Source of the DNA: Tetrahymena elliotti 4EA
Lineage: Eukaryota > Ciliophora > Oligohymenophorea > Hymenostomatida > Tetrahymenidae
Assembly (NCBI GenBank): GCA_000231825.2
Contig: JH720335.1
Span: 186,001-250,000 of the forward strand
Direction of reading: 5' to 3'
Length of the DNA stretch: 64,000 bases
Made by a program: the position numbers and the translations under genes. A model generated the notes under the pieces. That model searched no databases, had not been told where the DNA came from, and saw only the letters and a list, made by a program, of their open reading frames with translations. Shown one piece after another: positions 34,751 to 47,902 of the stretch. Numbering within the stretch: position 1 is the first letter of the stretch; every line of letters begins with the position of its first letter.

Positions 34751-36548
34751 TCATTAGCTGTCTACTCTTTAGCCCATATTAAATCTAGCTTATATTTCTT
34801 GGCCATCTGTCTTTTTTAGAGTACCCTAGCCATTAAATTTACCTTGGTGGAAAGGCCCTTCCCAAATTCTGTAACCAGATTTAGGATATCTAAATATAAA
34901 TACACCATCTCCTTCAAAAAGTCCATCTTAAAAGTTGCCTTAATATTTACCCTCTAAAGTCCAACATTCTCCACTTACAATTTTTCCATCCATAAATTCT
35001 CCCTCATATGCCAAAACTCCTCCTTGATTAGTGCTATCCCTCAAATAAATTAAAGAGCCAGATGCATTAGATAATGAATCATCTTTAAACTCTCCAATAA
35101 AAATATATCTAATGATGATAAAATGATATTTTATAACTTTTGCTAAATTTTATAAAAAATTACCTTTAAACTGTATTGTAAAGGATACCTTGTGAAATAG
35201 CATCGTTTTCCCAGTTGCCCCATGTGTGAATACCATTTGGTTACATACTTAATCCATATCCGAATTTTCTTGTTTAAACAAAGTGCCCATTAAATACTCC
35301 TACAACTTAGCCAAGACCAGTCATGTGTTTTTTTAATTCCCCTGAGGTAGGATCATTGTACCATTCAACCCAACCTTTAAATTCAAATGCATTATTCATA
35401 ATTGTTCCCTAGTAAAATTTAAGAGGACGAGGGAAATATTTGTCACTCTTCAATTCTATAATTGATTTTAAAGTAGGGCGAATAGCTTCATTTAAGAAAA
35501 GCATGTCATTAAGAAGAGAAATTAATTAAGCTGAATAGACCTAACCAGCATATTAAAGATAAAATTATATTGATTAAGTAGTCAGTTTGCTTTTGAATTC
35601 ATTATGAAATGTAACCAAATCTTATGTTCCAATCATATATAAAACAAGCATGCCTACTTTAAATAAAAGAGCTCTTTCTGTACAATTTGCATCCCTGCTT
35701 AAAGGTTTAATGCTATGGAAATTATCAGTTGGAAGACTAAAATCTAATGCCTTTTCCTTTCCTGTAATTGTTAAGCTGCAATTACCTTTATTAATGAATA
35801 AATATTGATAGATTTATTAATATTGTTTGTAATAAAATGTATTTCTTTAATGATTAACAAATTCTATTTAAATAATTCAATTAATTACCTATTATAAATT
35901 TCTAATATTGAGAACGTGAAACAAAAATATTGTAAGGATTAAGTGTGAGATATTCCATATGATTGAGACATGAAAGATAAAAGCTATCAAGACATGTATA
36001 AATGAATTCATATACTTCTTCTTCTTAAATACCATCTCCAGATCTCTATTCTTGAATGTAACTTTCAAAATTACTGGCAACTTCATTATAATCATACAAA
36101 ATATACAAATCCTTCTCTCCTCCTTTTCTTTCTTACATTGAAAACCCAATAATCTTCTAAAGATGAGAGTTGTAACTAGAAGCAGCAGCTTCAGTTATTC
36201 TTTCAATTTTAAGCTATTTACATTTTTTCAAAAAAAAACATTTTAAAAGCCTCATTTAATTGAGTTGTTAATAAATTGAAAGCAAAATAGATAATTTTTA
36301 TTCATTTATGAGATCGAATATAATATGCATTTAAATTTTACCTTGTACAGTTCTGGAGCTAATGACTAATAATGTTACATGATTAACTTAAATGAAGATT
36401 TTGGTTCAACTAAAACATAATTTGTAGAAGTCAATTCGAGAACCCAGTCAAAACCTACACCTAAAACACCCTAATTTTCATACTTTGATCTTATAGTCTC
36501 ATAAGGTATCATGAAATCACTTGCTTTCAATACTGCTGATGCTGACAT
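34751..36548 (-). CDS. pseudokinase with C-terminal MORN repeats
   Basis: Four exons: 36342-36548, 35889-36213, 35164-35785 and 34751-35108; all phases fit. Residues ~1-290 have the outline of a protein kinase fold. NHMEYLTLNPYNIFVS occupies the place of the catalytic loop (H-R-D-x-K-P-x-N-I), followed by KFIIG for the kl-DFG segment. Later come VGMLVLYMIGTQDL and LISLLNDMLFLNEAIRPTL, as in subdomains IX-XI. HRD and DFG aspartates are missing, so it should not phosphorylate. The remainder holds MORN-type repeats, such as FKGWVEWYNDPTSGEL, YEGEFMDGKIVSGECWTLEG, YQGNFQDGLFEGDGVFIF and WEGPFHQGKFNGQGTLKK. MORN repeats often bind membranes or cortical structures. A scaffold role is an inference. 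Confidence 0.78.
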
Positions 36549-37421
36549 TTTAGCTAAATATAACTTATCTTATCAAAATCTAAAAAGTTTCTTTTATGAA
36601 TTTACTATCAATTTATTTTTTATCTAATTTGTGGATATTGATCAATTAAATATTTGCTTCAATATTAATCTGTATTGTTATTTCCCATTCAAATATTTTC
36701 TAAGATAAAGTTTTGAATAATATTCAATAAAAAACACAAACAAATGAAGTCATTATAAATCTTTAAATAAGCAATGATTAAAGTCATATAGATATTCCAT
36801 CAACCAATGTTTTTTTGATATAATTTAATGGTTAATTTAATTATTATTATAAAAATAACAATATTAATCTAAATCTTATTTTTCATCATATTAGCCGATC
36901 ACATTAAAATAAATTAATAAATACATTATGATAAAACTATAGTTTAGAAATTATTAATTTAATATTTTTAGAATTATTATTTCTTAAAGATTTAAATCCA
37001 AATTATCAATTTTATTAAAATTAAAAAAAATGTTATTTTTGATTGAAAATTTTTAAGGAATAAATAAATGAATGACTTGATTTTACTTGTTTGACTACTT
37101 AAAGAGATATTTCAAAAATAAGATTTTATGTATCTTTTTGGAATTTTATTTTTCTGTAAGACTTCATACATCTTCATTAAAACTGCAATTGTAAATAGAA
37201 AAAGGTTTATTATTATAAAAAAATTTTTAATGACTTTTGTTTAGTTAGCAATTAATGGAATAAAATATTTTTAAGGAATACATAGAAAATAAATGACTTT
37301 ACTTATATTTAATGATAATAATGTTATTAAAAATTATTTGATTTTATCTTATTTTTGTCTCAACATTAATAGATTTTATATATCTATAGAATTGTTGATT
37401 ATTTAGTAAAACATTGAGATT
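36549..37421. other. intergenic stretch between two minus-strand genes
   Basis: AT-rich; no gene seen. Confidence 0.4.
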
Positions 37422-38216
37422 TCAAACCTCTTCATTAATACATGTCATTATGAAGATAATAGAATCGGTCTTGATATAAGGTACTCCTTCATAACTATCA
37501 TCAAATTCGTTAGATGTACTTAAAAATGAGCCAAATTCAAATTCTAATCCATCAAGATTCCATCTTAAACCTTTTGATTCTATTTTTCCTTTGTTGAAAT
37601 TACCAAGTGGTAGAACTCCCAAACCCTTTTATTATTCTAATCCTATAGCTCTTTTGTAGAAATATTGGCCAGGAAGTAAACAGGTAGCAAGGGAATATTA
37701 ATCCATCATCTAAATAATTGATGATTAGAAGGGATTCTTTTCTTAGAAAAGTTTATTAATTTTTACTAGGTTAGATAAGTTGCTTATTGTTTAATCAAGT
37801 CTACCACCAAAAGCTCCTACTATCATCAATCTTAAATTGCTTTTTTTTATTTTTTCATTAAAGAATCCTTGAACAAACAAGAAGTTAACAGCTTTTTCTA
37901 AATCAGTATCATCCAAGCTGCTATTTTAGCTAATTTCAACTCCTTTATCTTGATAGTATTACTTAACGCTAGGTTTAATACTATCAAGATCTCCAACTAT
38001 AGCTCTTGGTAAGCATTGATCTCTAATTTATTCAAGATTATAGAGTCTATTAGCTCCTCCATCGGCACATACCAAGAAATCTGTAAAGGCTCTAACTTTT
38101 TAGAATAAATCTAGCTTCTAAGGTCTATTTAGTACAATAGTTATATAGAGGGTATCCTCATCCTTGACTCCATTATCTAAAAAATGATTGTCTATTAAAT
38201 TGATTTTTTAGCTCAT
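37422..38216 (-). CDS. TPK1: thiamine pyrophosphokinase
   Basis: 264 residues, intronless. The signature segments of the TPK family appear in order: CADGGANRLY (50-59), VGDLDSIKPSV (74-84, Mg/ATP site), LDDTDLEKAVNFL (101-113) and GAFGGRLDQTISNL (134-147). The small C-terminal beta domain carries IESKGLRWNLDGLEF (212-226), which binds the thiamine ring. The reaction is thiamine + ATP to thiamine diphosphate + AMP (EC 2.7.6.2) in the cytosol. Length is typical for eukaryotic TPK. All key Asp residues are present, so the enzyme should be active. ATG 38216 is the first in-frame start; an upstream TGA closes the frame. Confidence 0.95.
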
Positions 38217-40391
38217 ATGAAAGAAAGAAATAAATCTATGAAGAATTTACCTTGAATAAATATAATTATTGTTATTATTTTTAGTTACTAGTCAAAAGTA
38301 ATTTATTAGGTGTAATTTGTTTTATATAAATTAGTGATTTTTCAATATAAGTTAAGAGATAAAAGTTAAGTTTTGCTAAAACTTTTTATGTCAATTTTCT
38401 ATTTTATTTCAAGAAAATACTAGCTTAAAAGATCTAGATATGTAAAAATATAAGCTTAACTTTTTTGTTTTGAATACTATAATTAAATAAAAAGAAATTA
38501 AGTTGATCAAATTATTAATTCAGTTTACTTTATTACTTCTTTTCTTGTGAAATTATGTATCTAATTTTTTTGTTTGATGTAAGTTATCAGCTGTAATCCT
38601 TTTTCTAATTTTTATCTCAGTAGTAAGCAAGCAACTAATTATAATATCAATTCAATGTACTTTAGTATTTTTTATAAATAAAATTACAGCCAAATCAAAT
38701 AAATAAAAGAAGAAGATATTTAGAGTTATCAAATAACATTTCAAATTTTTTTGCTATTAAATTTTATAAAAATTAAAAATGTTTCTAACAACTAATAAAT
38801 AAATAAATAAATTCAGGTTCAATTTTAAATGTTAAAGTCATAAGTTTTGAAATATTTATAAAAATAAAGAGAAAGAAACTTTGAAAATATTTATCATTTG
38901 AGTAAATTAAATAATTTTTCAATGAAATAATAATAACATGAACAATTATAAAAAAATTATTAGTTTTTTAAATGGTTAAAATGATGAAATTTTAATAGTA
39001 TTTTCAAAGAATAAAGTTTAGAAAAAAGTAAATAATTTCTTGTTTGTGTGAAATAAAATACTCAATTAAAAAATTTACTATACACCTTTTTGAACAATCA
39101 TAAATATATGATAATACTAAACATAAACTAATTATTTTTATTTCTAATTAGTACACTTCTCCACAAAATAAGATTTTTTAATAAATTATTTGGCAATTTT
39201 TTTTTAACAAATATTCTTTTTCTACAAATATTAAAAAGAAATTTAATTGTATTAAAAATTAATTTTAAAAAACCAATTAACTGATTTACAAATGAATTTC
39301 AAAAAATTATAATTTTTGTTTAATCTCAAAATTATAGTACATTCATTCATAAATACTTTTAAAGTAAGAACTTATTAAACATTATTAGCTAATCTTTTGC
39401 TTTAAAATAATTTTTATTTTCATTAAAAAAAATTTTAGAAGTTTTTTTTGATATCAAATAATTCATATTTTAACTTCCTAATCCTTCAATATTATTGTTA
39501 ATAAACTATCCTTGGTATTAATTTTCAAAAAGCATTAAAATTTTTTTACATTTTTAAAAATAATCAATTTTATGAAATCATTTTATTATTGTTATTTTAA
39601 ATACCAAATAATTTCAATGAGGTAAAAAATAAACTTCAAAGTTTTAAAAATCTTCTATTATATCTAAGAAATTCACTCAACATTTGTTTTCGAAAAGTGA
39701 AGTTTTAATTTTTTAAAAATGATTGATAGAAAGTTTGTCTGATAATTTACAAGTTTTTATGGATATAAAGGTTTTTATTGCAGATAAATTACCTAAAAGT
39801 ATTGACTAAAATCATTTTCCAAACAAAAGGAAAATTTTTTGCTTTTTGCTTCAAAAATGTGTAAAAAAATATCACTAATTACAATGAATGGCTAATGAAA
39901 TCTAATAATTTCTTTATGGTTAATTTGTAACAAAAAATATAATTAAATTTATAATTGTAGCTGATCTTAGAATAGATAAGATTATTAAATAGTGTTACAT
40001 TTCATAAGAAGATTATTATTCAAATGAAAAGTATAATTTAAAACTATTTTAATTGAGTAATATTTTATAATTATTGATTAAATTATTTCTTTATTTAGAA
40101 ATTATTTTTGAAAAACATGTCAAAGAAGAAAAAAACAATTTTTAATAAGGTTTAGTTGTTAATCAATTAATAATAAATATGATTAATTTAACTAATTTCT
40201 TTGGTTTTTAATCTATCTTTTTTCCTCAAAAAATCACTCAAAATTTGAAAACTTTGGTTACAGATTTTCTCATATTTGATCAGGTACTTGATTTCAAGTA
40301 TTAATCAGAAATTTCAATTTAAGTTTTATTTAAATCTAAAAAAATTGTAATAATTAAATTATATAATAAATTAAGCAAAAGCAAATAATCT
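38217..40391. other. 2.2 kb intergenic stretch between divergent genes
   Basis: Extremely AT-rich and without recognisable coding, RNA or repeat structure. It should contain the promoters of the TPK and OsmC-like genes. Confidence 0.45.
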
Positions 40392-40910
40392 ATGAATAAA
40401 TTAGTCAAAACTTTTTTTAGAAATCCTTCATTTTTCTTTTCATCTGAAACTCCAAGAATTAGATCTTACTCAGTGAAGGCAAATTCTGTAGGTTATTCAG
40501 CTAAAATAACAACTGAGAATAATTAGGTTTTAGTTTCTGACCTTTCAAAATAATCTGGAGGATAAGGAAATGGAGTTTCACCTTTAGAGTTATTCTTATC
40601 TTCTCTAGTTGCATGCGAAAGTGTTACTTCATAAATCATTTCTAAAAAATTAGGATTTAATATAACTACTGCATCCTATTAAATTAATGGATAAAGAGAT
40701 GATAGAGGTTATCATCATCTTCCATTAACAGCTGAAGCTCCTGTAACTTCAAATTTTACTAGAATTTGGGGAACTATTTATGCTGAAACAGATGCTACAT
40801 AAGACTAACTTAATTAATTAAATGAAATTCTAAAAAAAAGATGTCCTATTGCAAGAATGATAATTGATTCAGGATGTATCTTAGATGTTGAATGGAAAAA
40901 GAAATTATGA
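40392..40910 (+). CDS. OsmC/Ohr-family peroxide-reducing protein, probably mitochondrial
   Basis: 172 residues, intronless. After a basic, hydroxylated N-terminus (MNKLVKTFFRNPSFFF..), which looks like a mitochondrial presequence, the OsmC fold is marked by GVSPLELFLSSLVACESVT. The peroxidatic Cys75 lies in the VACES motif, and the resolving Cys151 lies in RCPIARM. Both redox cysteines are kept. OsmC/Ohr proteins reduce organic hydroperoxides using dithiol reductants such as lipoylated proteins, fitting a mitochondrial site. The subfamily (OsmC versus Ohr or YhfA-like) cannot be settled by eye. Confidence 0.9.
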
Positions 40911-41517
40911 AATATTTATAAAATTAAAAATACTAAATAGCTGAAAATACAATTATTTTTTTATTTTAAAATTTATATTTTTTTGTATGTATTGTATTCT
41001 AATTGAATTTAACTCTCAGCTCTAGTAGAACTGATTTGAAATAGCTGATGAAAATTAGTTCTTTTCAAAACTTAATCATTTTTTTGTCTTTATGCGTAAT
41101 ATTATTTTTGTTTTCACAAAAAAATAAAGAACAAAGATAATAAAAAAACAATTTTACAAAAAATATTTGTGATTATTATAATCCCTTGTTGATTAAATTA
41201 ATTTTACCTTTCTTAACTTTGAGAGAGTTTTTTCATTTGACTGATAGATTGTTTTTAATTTTTCAAATCTTAAATATGTAACCACAAACAAAATATCATA
41301 TCAATTATTTATGCCATTTAATAATACAATTAATAATTAAATACTTAAGAAAAGAGAACTGTAATTTAGAAAATCTTCAAACTAATTCACCTTCAAAGAG
41401 GAGAAGGAGAAAAGAATTTTACTTAAATATAAATAGCATGCAACTTCTTTTTTATCAAAAAACTAAACCATAAAATAGCAATTAAAAAATTAATAGACAA
41501 CCGTATCGTTCCCCAAC
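40911..41517. other. intergenic stretch
   Basis: AT-rich; no clear feature. Purine-rich aaagaggagaaggagaaaag lies near 41393. Confidence 0.4.
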
Positions 41518-41814
41518 TCATAAAATGGGACCTAAAGCTACTCTATTCTTATCATATATCATAATTCTGTAATACTTTTTAGGATTTAAGTTAATATTAA
41601 ATCTTTAGCTACCTACCAATTTAAGCACTATTAAAAGCAGAAACAATATGTGCATGTAAATGATCAAAATGGAGTGTTGATGGTCATATCTATTTCTTGT
41701 ATTTTTAATTATTTTTATAAGGTTTGCCAAAAAGCTGTCAAGTCTATCCAGAGACAGAGACGACTTAGTTAAATGAAAAACATTATGTGATTGATATGAA
41801 ATTAAAAAACACAT
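41518..41814 (-). CDS. possible small protein, strand uncertain
   Basis: A 98-codon minus-strand frame in code 6 with a hydrophobic core (SILIIYMHILFLLLIVLKLV) and a more protein-like end (YYRIMIYDKNRVALGPIL). The region is richer in G and C than its surroundings, so something here is probably coding. The plus strand also has open, protein-like pieces (KQKQYVHVNDQNGVLM and KKLSSLSRDRDDLVK) in different frames. I cannot decide which strand is used or where introns lie. Confidence 0.3.
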
Positions 41815-42374
41815 TTGTGGCTAAAACTTTAAAAAATTAATTAGTTTTAATTTAATTATTTTAAAGTAGATTGGAAATGAGCTGATTGATATGTTTGTTT
41901 AAATTATATGATATACTCTAGATGAATCTACTCTAATTTAAATATTTATTTTTCATTTATTCATTTGTGTAATTTTTGCTTGTATTCGATAAGGTAACTC
42001 AAAATTGAAAAAATATTTTCATTCAATACTATGAACCTATTTTTTATTTGTTTCTATTTTAAATTTTTTATGAAGAAAGTCAAGAATTTTTATTTATTTA
42101 TTTATTTATTTATTGAGTTATTTGTTTAATTTTTATGATAAAGAAGTATGCTAAATAAATAATACTTTTAAAAAAATTGCTTAAAAAAATGTAAAAATTT
42201 GTTAAAATTGAATAAAGAATGTGAATGATATAAAAGATTATGAGTGAGTTAGTAGAGAGAGTTGATAATATTTATTTAGATAATTTATTATCTTTATTTA
42301 TTTTTAAATATTTTTTAGTAGAAAAGGTTAATTATATTTTTGAAGAAGAATGAGATTTTAATTAAAATGTCAAT
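41815..42374. other. intergenic stretch
   Basis: AT-rich with a (TTTA)n run at about 42090-42115; no gene seen. Confidence 0.4.
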
Positions 42375-45300
42375 TCAGTTTTTGAGTTTATCTGTAGTAA
42401 GTGAAGAGTAATGTTCACTTTGCATTTGACTTTAATTATTAGAAATATTTACTTAATTTTGTTTAAGATTGAAAATCTTAGGCACTGATTTATTGTATTC
42501 TTCTAATTGCTTACTTTTAATCCATAATTTAAAAGAATCATTAGATTCATCCATTACCATACATGACGAACTACTATTAAAATGAAGTTAGCCTACAGAG
42601 TTAGATTTATTGAGAGTTGGAAATACTAAAGGAATTTAATTTTCATTTAGCATATTAGCAATATTCAATTATGCAGTAGATAACCTTTCGATTTGGATAC
42701 TTTAATTCTTTTTTGGCTCATTAATAATATTGTTTTTTGTATCTTTGAAGTAAGGGGAATTTTTTTAAAGCTAATTTTAAAGATTTATTTTTTATCTAAA
42801 AGATTCACTTATATCATTTACACCATTCTTTTAAATTAAAACTGACTAGTTTGGTGCAATGTTTTATAAAGGGTTAGATTTAAGAACAGTTTATAAATCT
42901 TTATAAACCAAAAAACTTTAAAACAAAGTGTTCACTGAAGAGCGAGGAGAAAATTTGGAGACGGAGTTTTCTGATTCTACTACACAGCCACAAATATTAT
43001 CCATATTGAAAGAGCTATGAAGGTTATTGTCATCTTTTAATTGATATTCTATTTTAGAGGATGGACCTAGCTTTTAAAGTATTCTGTGAGCAAAGCGTAA
43101 ACCTAATTGAGGTCTATCAAGGTATTTAATATCGTTTACAAGTGTAGTCATAGTTATTAAATCATGATAATTATACAAATATTAGGCATCAATAGCGTGA
43201 AAGGTTGTATTAAATATTTTAAATTTCACTTGATTTTTTTCATCATTTAAGCCTATTCTAACAGCTATTATTCCTTTTGGTGGAGTATTTTCAATAGCAT
43301 TAAATATTATATTGTAAATTAAATGGTTAAAAAGATGTTTTTATGTAAATAAATAATCATTTTATTGAATTTCTGTACTGTAGTCCACAAAGAGTTTGAT
43401 TTTGCACAATTTAGCTTTTGCAATACAAATATCAAAAAATGGTTTTAGCTCTTTTTGAATGCTAAATTCAGTACATTCACTAATTTGTATTTTTTAAGGA
43501 AAACGACTGCTCAATATTTGTAAGGCATTGTTGTAATTATCAAGCTTATTTTTTAATCTTAAAAATTAATAGATATTTTCTTAATGACTTTTTAATTCTA
43601 ATTCTGAAGCAGAACTTGGTTGATTGGTCATTCTCATAAGTTTATATAAATGAGAGACTGCTATATTGTTGATATCCTTAATAGTTTTGATAAAAATTTC
43701 AAGTAAATTAGAATAGGCTTTCTCTTTTGATAAAAATTTTTCTTTATAAGATTCATCTTCTACAGAAATGACACCATATATTTCATTCAGATAAAATGTA
43801 CTTAAGCGGAGATTGAGTTTATATTGTGTGTCATCATTTTTCTTATAAATAGCACTAAAATATTCAACTAAATCAGTAATTGCTTATTTATCTTAATTCA
43901 GAGTAACTTTTTTATCTAATGCGCCTTATAGTGTGTCTGCAGCAACATTACGCTATGTTAGACCAGATTTTTAATTTAGCATAGGAGATTTTTCCTTGAA
44001 AGTACTTTTAAGTAAATTTGCTTGATTTTACTATACAAATATATTTTAAGAATGAACTAAAAGATTAGTGGCTACTTCTTGAACGCTTATTAATTATTAT
44101 GAATTTTAGTTATTAACTGGTGTTTTAATTTGCTTGTTTTACTTTGGTGTTTATTAATTTAATTTATAACCTAGTGTTGAAATATGGTCTTGTTAATCCA
44201 TAAAATTAGATGTTAAGGTATTTTATTATTTCATTTTATTGCGTAGATTCTTCAAGTCTGTAGAAGGACTTAAATTGCCATTTAAATTTTAATTCTTAAG
44301 AAATTGATTGGCATTTGAATCTTACATTCTTTTTTTGTGTAAATTGAAATTGTTCGTGCTTAAAGTATTTTTATGATTTTACAAATCTTAATCTGAATAA
44401 TTCATAGTATTTTTAGTTATTTATCTCTCTTTCTCATAATTAATGTTCATGCTATTATTTATGATAGAGCCTTATCCATTATCACTATCATTCGAATTCG
44501 TACCTTATTTACTTCTAATTACATTTTTATCTTTTAATTTAATAAAACGCTTTTCTCCCCACTCTAATGCCTAGCTAATTTTCCTCCTTAGATGACCCTC
44601 AAGTGTATCCGACCAACTAACGGCGTTACTTTTCATTAAATTTTACAGCTTTACATCATCACTGGCCAAAATAGTGTTTTTCATAAGGTGTTTCATGTCT
44701 TCATTATTTTTGACATAGCTCAATAGTTTTGGCTTTTGATTTGAAGAATTTAATTCAATTCTTTCTATCTTCTTATCAAATTTGACAATATATAACCCAT
44801 TTGGTAGTACGTTTTATATGATATATTTATATACATGTTCTTATTATTAACTTAGAAATAATCTTCTATTCTTTTTTTCATCAACATAAATTTTGTAAAT
44901 AAATATGAGCCAGAGAGGAGTTATCTGCAAAAAATAGGCAAAAAAAGTATTTGGTCCACTGCAAAAAGCCATGTTAACAAATAATAAAGTTATTAAAAGT
45001 AATTTAGGTAGAAATTTAGTTCCTTGTATATACACATAACTTGCTAGACCTTATATATATCCATTTAAAAAATTAGAAGAAGGGTCATGATAAAAATCCT
45101 AATCAACATATGTCCAAATGATAACTGACATATAGATTGCACAATTAATTGTATGTATTAGAATGAAATACTTCTTTTTAAGAGACAGTACAAATACTGT
45201 AATAATTCCTGATCCTATTTAAATAAGATTAGAAATGTAAGGCTTTGCAGTGTTAGATCCACTCTTTATAGTAAATATTATAGATATAAAGCTAAACAAA

Positions 45301-45410
45301 ATAGCTGTGCATGCCATTACTTTAGTCCAACTTAATAGTGGAGGAATTTCTCGCTTTTGATATAGCTGCTCTAGCATTTAATTTTTAAAGTTTAAGCTAT
45401 ATCTATTCAT
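42375..45410 (-). CDS. membrane protein with degenerate histidine-kinase (GHKL) domain
   Basis: 1011 residues, intronless. The N-terminal ~190 residues hold about six hydrophobic helices (for example AILFSFISIIFTIK and GIITVFVLSL, up to LQITPLWLIFIYKIY). A Gln/Asn-rich, low-complexity middle follows. A helical pair near 560-640 sits where the dimerisation domain would be, but no H-box with ..SHELRTPL.. is present. An ATPase-like domain is seen near 680-780: NLIYN-type N-box as LIYNIIFNAIENTPPKG and a G2-like box LGLRFAHRILQKLG. The D-box (DxGxG) is replaced by FNTTFHAI. No receiver domain follows. It resembles the large sensor-kinase families of ciliates but probably lacks autokinase activity. 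Confidence 0.72.
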
Positions 45411-47902
45411 TATTAACTATAATGCAATTAATGATTGGCTCTTTCACAAATAACTTTTATAGATATTTATTAACAAATAAATTCTTTTCTTTGGTATACT
45501 GCTATATTTAAAAAGTATTTCTCCTTTGATTAACCTTTATTAAGCTTGTAGAATGTTAAGTTGTATCGTCGTATTTCTGGATCACAAGTATCGTAATTTC
45601 CTTAAGTTTAGTGAAACAAAATTTATAATACTGCTACTTACTACTTACTATTTGTCTTATTTTTTAAAAACTAATTAATTTTTCTATCAAATTATTATTT
45701 TTTATATTTTTAATTACCAAAATTGAAAAATATAGAAGAATATTAGCAAAACAAGTTAAAACAAGTTGTTATCCAAGTGAAGTATATTTAATTTCAAACA
45801 AAAAAATAAATATACTGAGTAAAATTGAAAAGGTAATCCATGAATTTAATTTGGCTGGTACTACATATTTACATTTTCAAACAAATTTAATAAAGTAACT
45901 AAAAATAAGTACATACGGTACCTACCATACATTTTCTCTACAAAACTAATATAACATATTAGCTGGTTTTAGCATTTATTTTTTTATATTTAAAATATTG
46001 AATTCACTTTCCCTTAAAAATGATTTTAGTCCTCTTAATTTTAACAACAATTTATCCATCCATTTTTAAAAATAATTAATATTTTTAATAGTTTTTCCTT
46101 TCAAAGTACCACTCTTTTTAATTTAAAAGTCACCTGTGCTTTTAAGCAGTAAAATCTTCTAAAATTTATTCTTTTCAATTATATTAACAGTAAATATTTT
46201 TGATTGAAACTTGAATATGAGAAATTTGCATTAAAAAAATATTCAGAGTCACTTGAATTTAATTAATAATAGGTAGAAATACATTCAAGTTAATAATTTA
46301 AAGTGTCAGTGATTTCGAAATGATTCATTTCTATTTTATTTATTTATTTATTTTAAGTGTCATCAAAGTAAAAAAACTTAATTAAAAATATGATAGCAAT
46401 CACGCAAATTTAATTTTTTATTTCTGCATCATAAAAGACAATAAATGTAATCTTTACAATTATTCCAGAAATTTTTTTTAATTAGATTTTATTTTTCAAT
46501 TTTTTTATAGCCTTTTGCCTTTGAAAATCTCTTTCTTCCTATTATTTTCTTTTCAACTCAACTGTAAATTTTATTTGTAATTTCTAAACCTCAAAAAGGA
46601 GCTAAAATTCGTTTACCAATCATTTTTTGGAAACGAAAGTCAAGATTTAATATTTTCAGCAAATATTTTGAAAATCACAAATTTTGATTGAAACTTTCTG
46701 AGATGTTAATATGAGCTTTTTTCCACTTAACACTTAAGATATTATTTTTATTTATTTGAAATATTTAATTTGTCAAAACAAATAGTATTTAGTGGCTTGA
46801 GTAAAAAAAGCTACTTAAAATACATTTATTACTTTCTAATCTGGCTTTAAAATGAATTTCAAAAAATTAAAAATGCAAAGGTCTGTAGGAAATGATATGC
46901 AAATAAGAAAGACTTAAATAAATTAATTAAAAAAAAGGTTGAAAAATAACACAAAAAGAAAAAAAGCTGAGACATTGAATGTGAATACAAACAACTTAAT
47001 TAACTTTTTTATTGAATAACCTTCTGCACTAAACAAATGAAATTAAAGGGAACATTACAAAAAGTAAATAATTGTAAACTAGTCAATGGAAAATTTATCA
47101 AATACAACTATTTTATTAAAACAAAATTTAGTATTCACTTAAATATTTCAAAAACATGTGTGATTATACCTTTTAAATAAGATATTTTTAACATGCCTTT
47201 TAGCAAAATTGACTCAGTTAAAAATATTGGGACGAAAAATCAAGTATATCAGTAAAAAAGATTCAGATACTAAATGAAAAAACAAAATCAAATAAAATTT
47301 CATCAAAATTATAAACTTGATCAATTAATGAAAATTGATAAATTTAACTAGATTATAAATTAATTAATTATGAATTTTTTGCTTTGTAGACTCTTCATTT
47401 AAATATGTGGTTTTTAAAGGATTTTTAGATATTAGTAATAATGTATTTAATTAAAAATAATAATTACATTTACTTTTACAAATCTCTCAAATTTTTAGAT
47501 TTATTTAATGAAAAAAGCAAAACAATAAATCATACTTCCTTTCCACAATAAATTATCTAAAAATTAAATATCTTGAAAAGAATTTATTTAATGACAACTG
47601 TTATTGTTAAGTATGAAATCAGTAGTTATTTTATTTAAATAATTTTAACATGTAATTATTATCTCTATTACATTTAATTTTTAAAAATTTACTTATCTCA
47701 CAAAAAATAATCTTAAAAGTTATGTAATTACTGTAATTCTTATAAAACTCTACCAAATAATTAGATAAATAGATAACTAAAAAATCCTCATAGTCAGATA
47801 AGGTTACTTCGGGGTAACAATTAATGGTGGGTGTTACATTCTCTAATTACAAATTAAATATACAAATTGTTAATTATTTAAAGTATTGAAAAAATTTTTT
47901 TG
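45411..47902. other. 2.5 kb intergenic stretch
   Basis: Mostly featureless AT-rich DNA. The only patch that stands out is the G-rich hairpin near 47800, listed separately. No tRNA-like cloverleaf was found. Confidence 0.45.
47785..47845 (+). ncRNA. weak candidate structured RNA (G-rich hairpin)
   Basis: Within AT-rich DNA there is a GC-rich patch containing GTTAC-TTCGGG-GTAAC, a 5-bp stem with a 6-base loop. It is followed by tggtgggtgttac, which could pair again with the first arm. No RNA family fits. It may be a chance island. Confidence 0.15.

Noticed and set aside
47785..47845. tRNA gene in the GC-rich patch
   Set aside because: No T-loop consensus (GTTCRA) or cloverleaf pairing on either strand; only a small hairpin is present.
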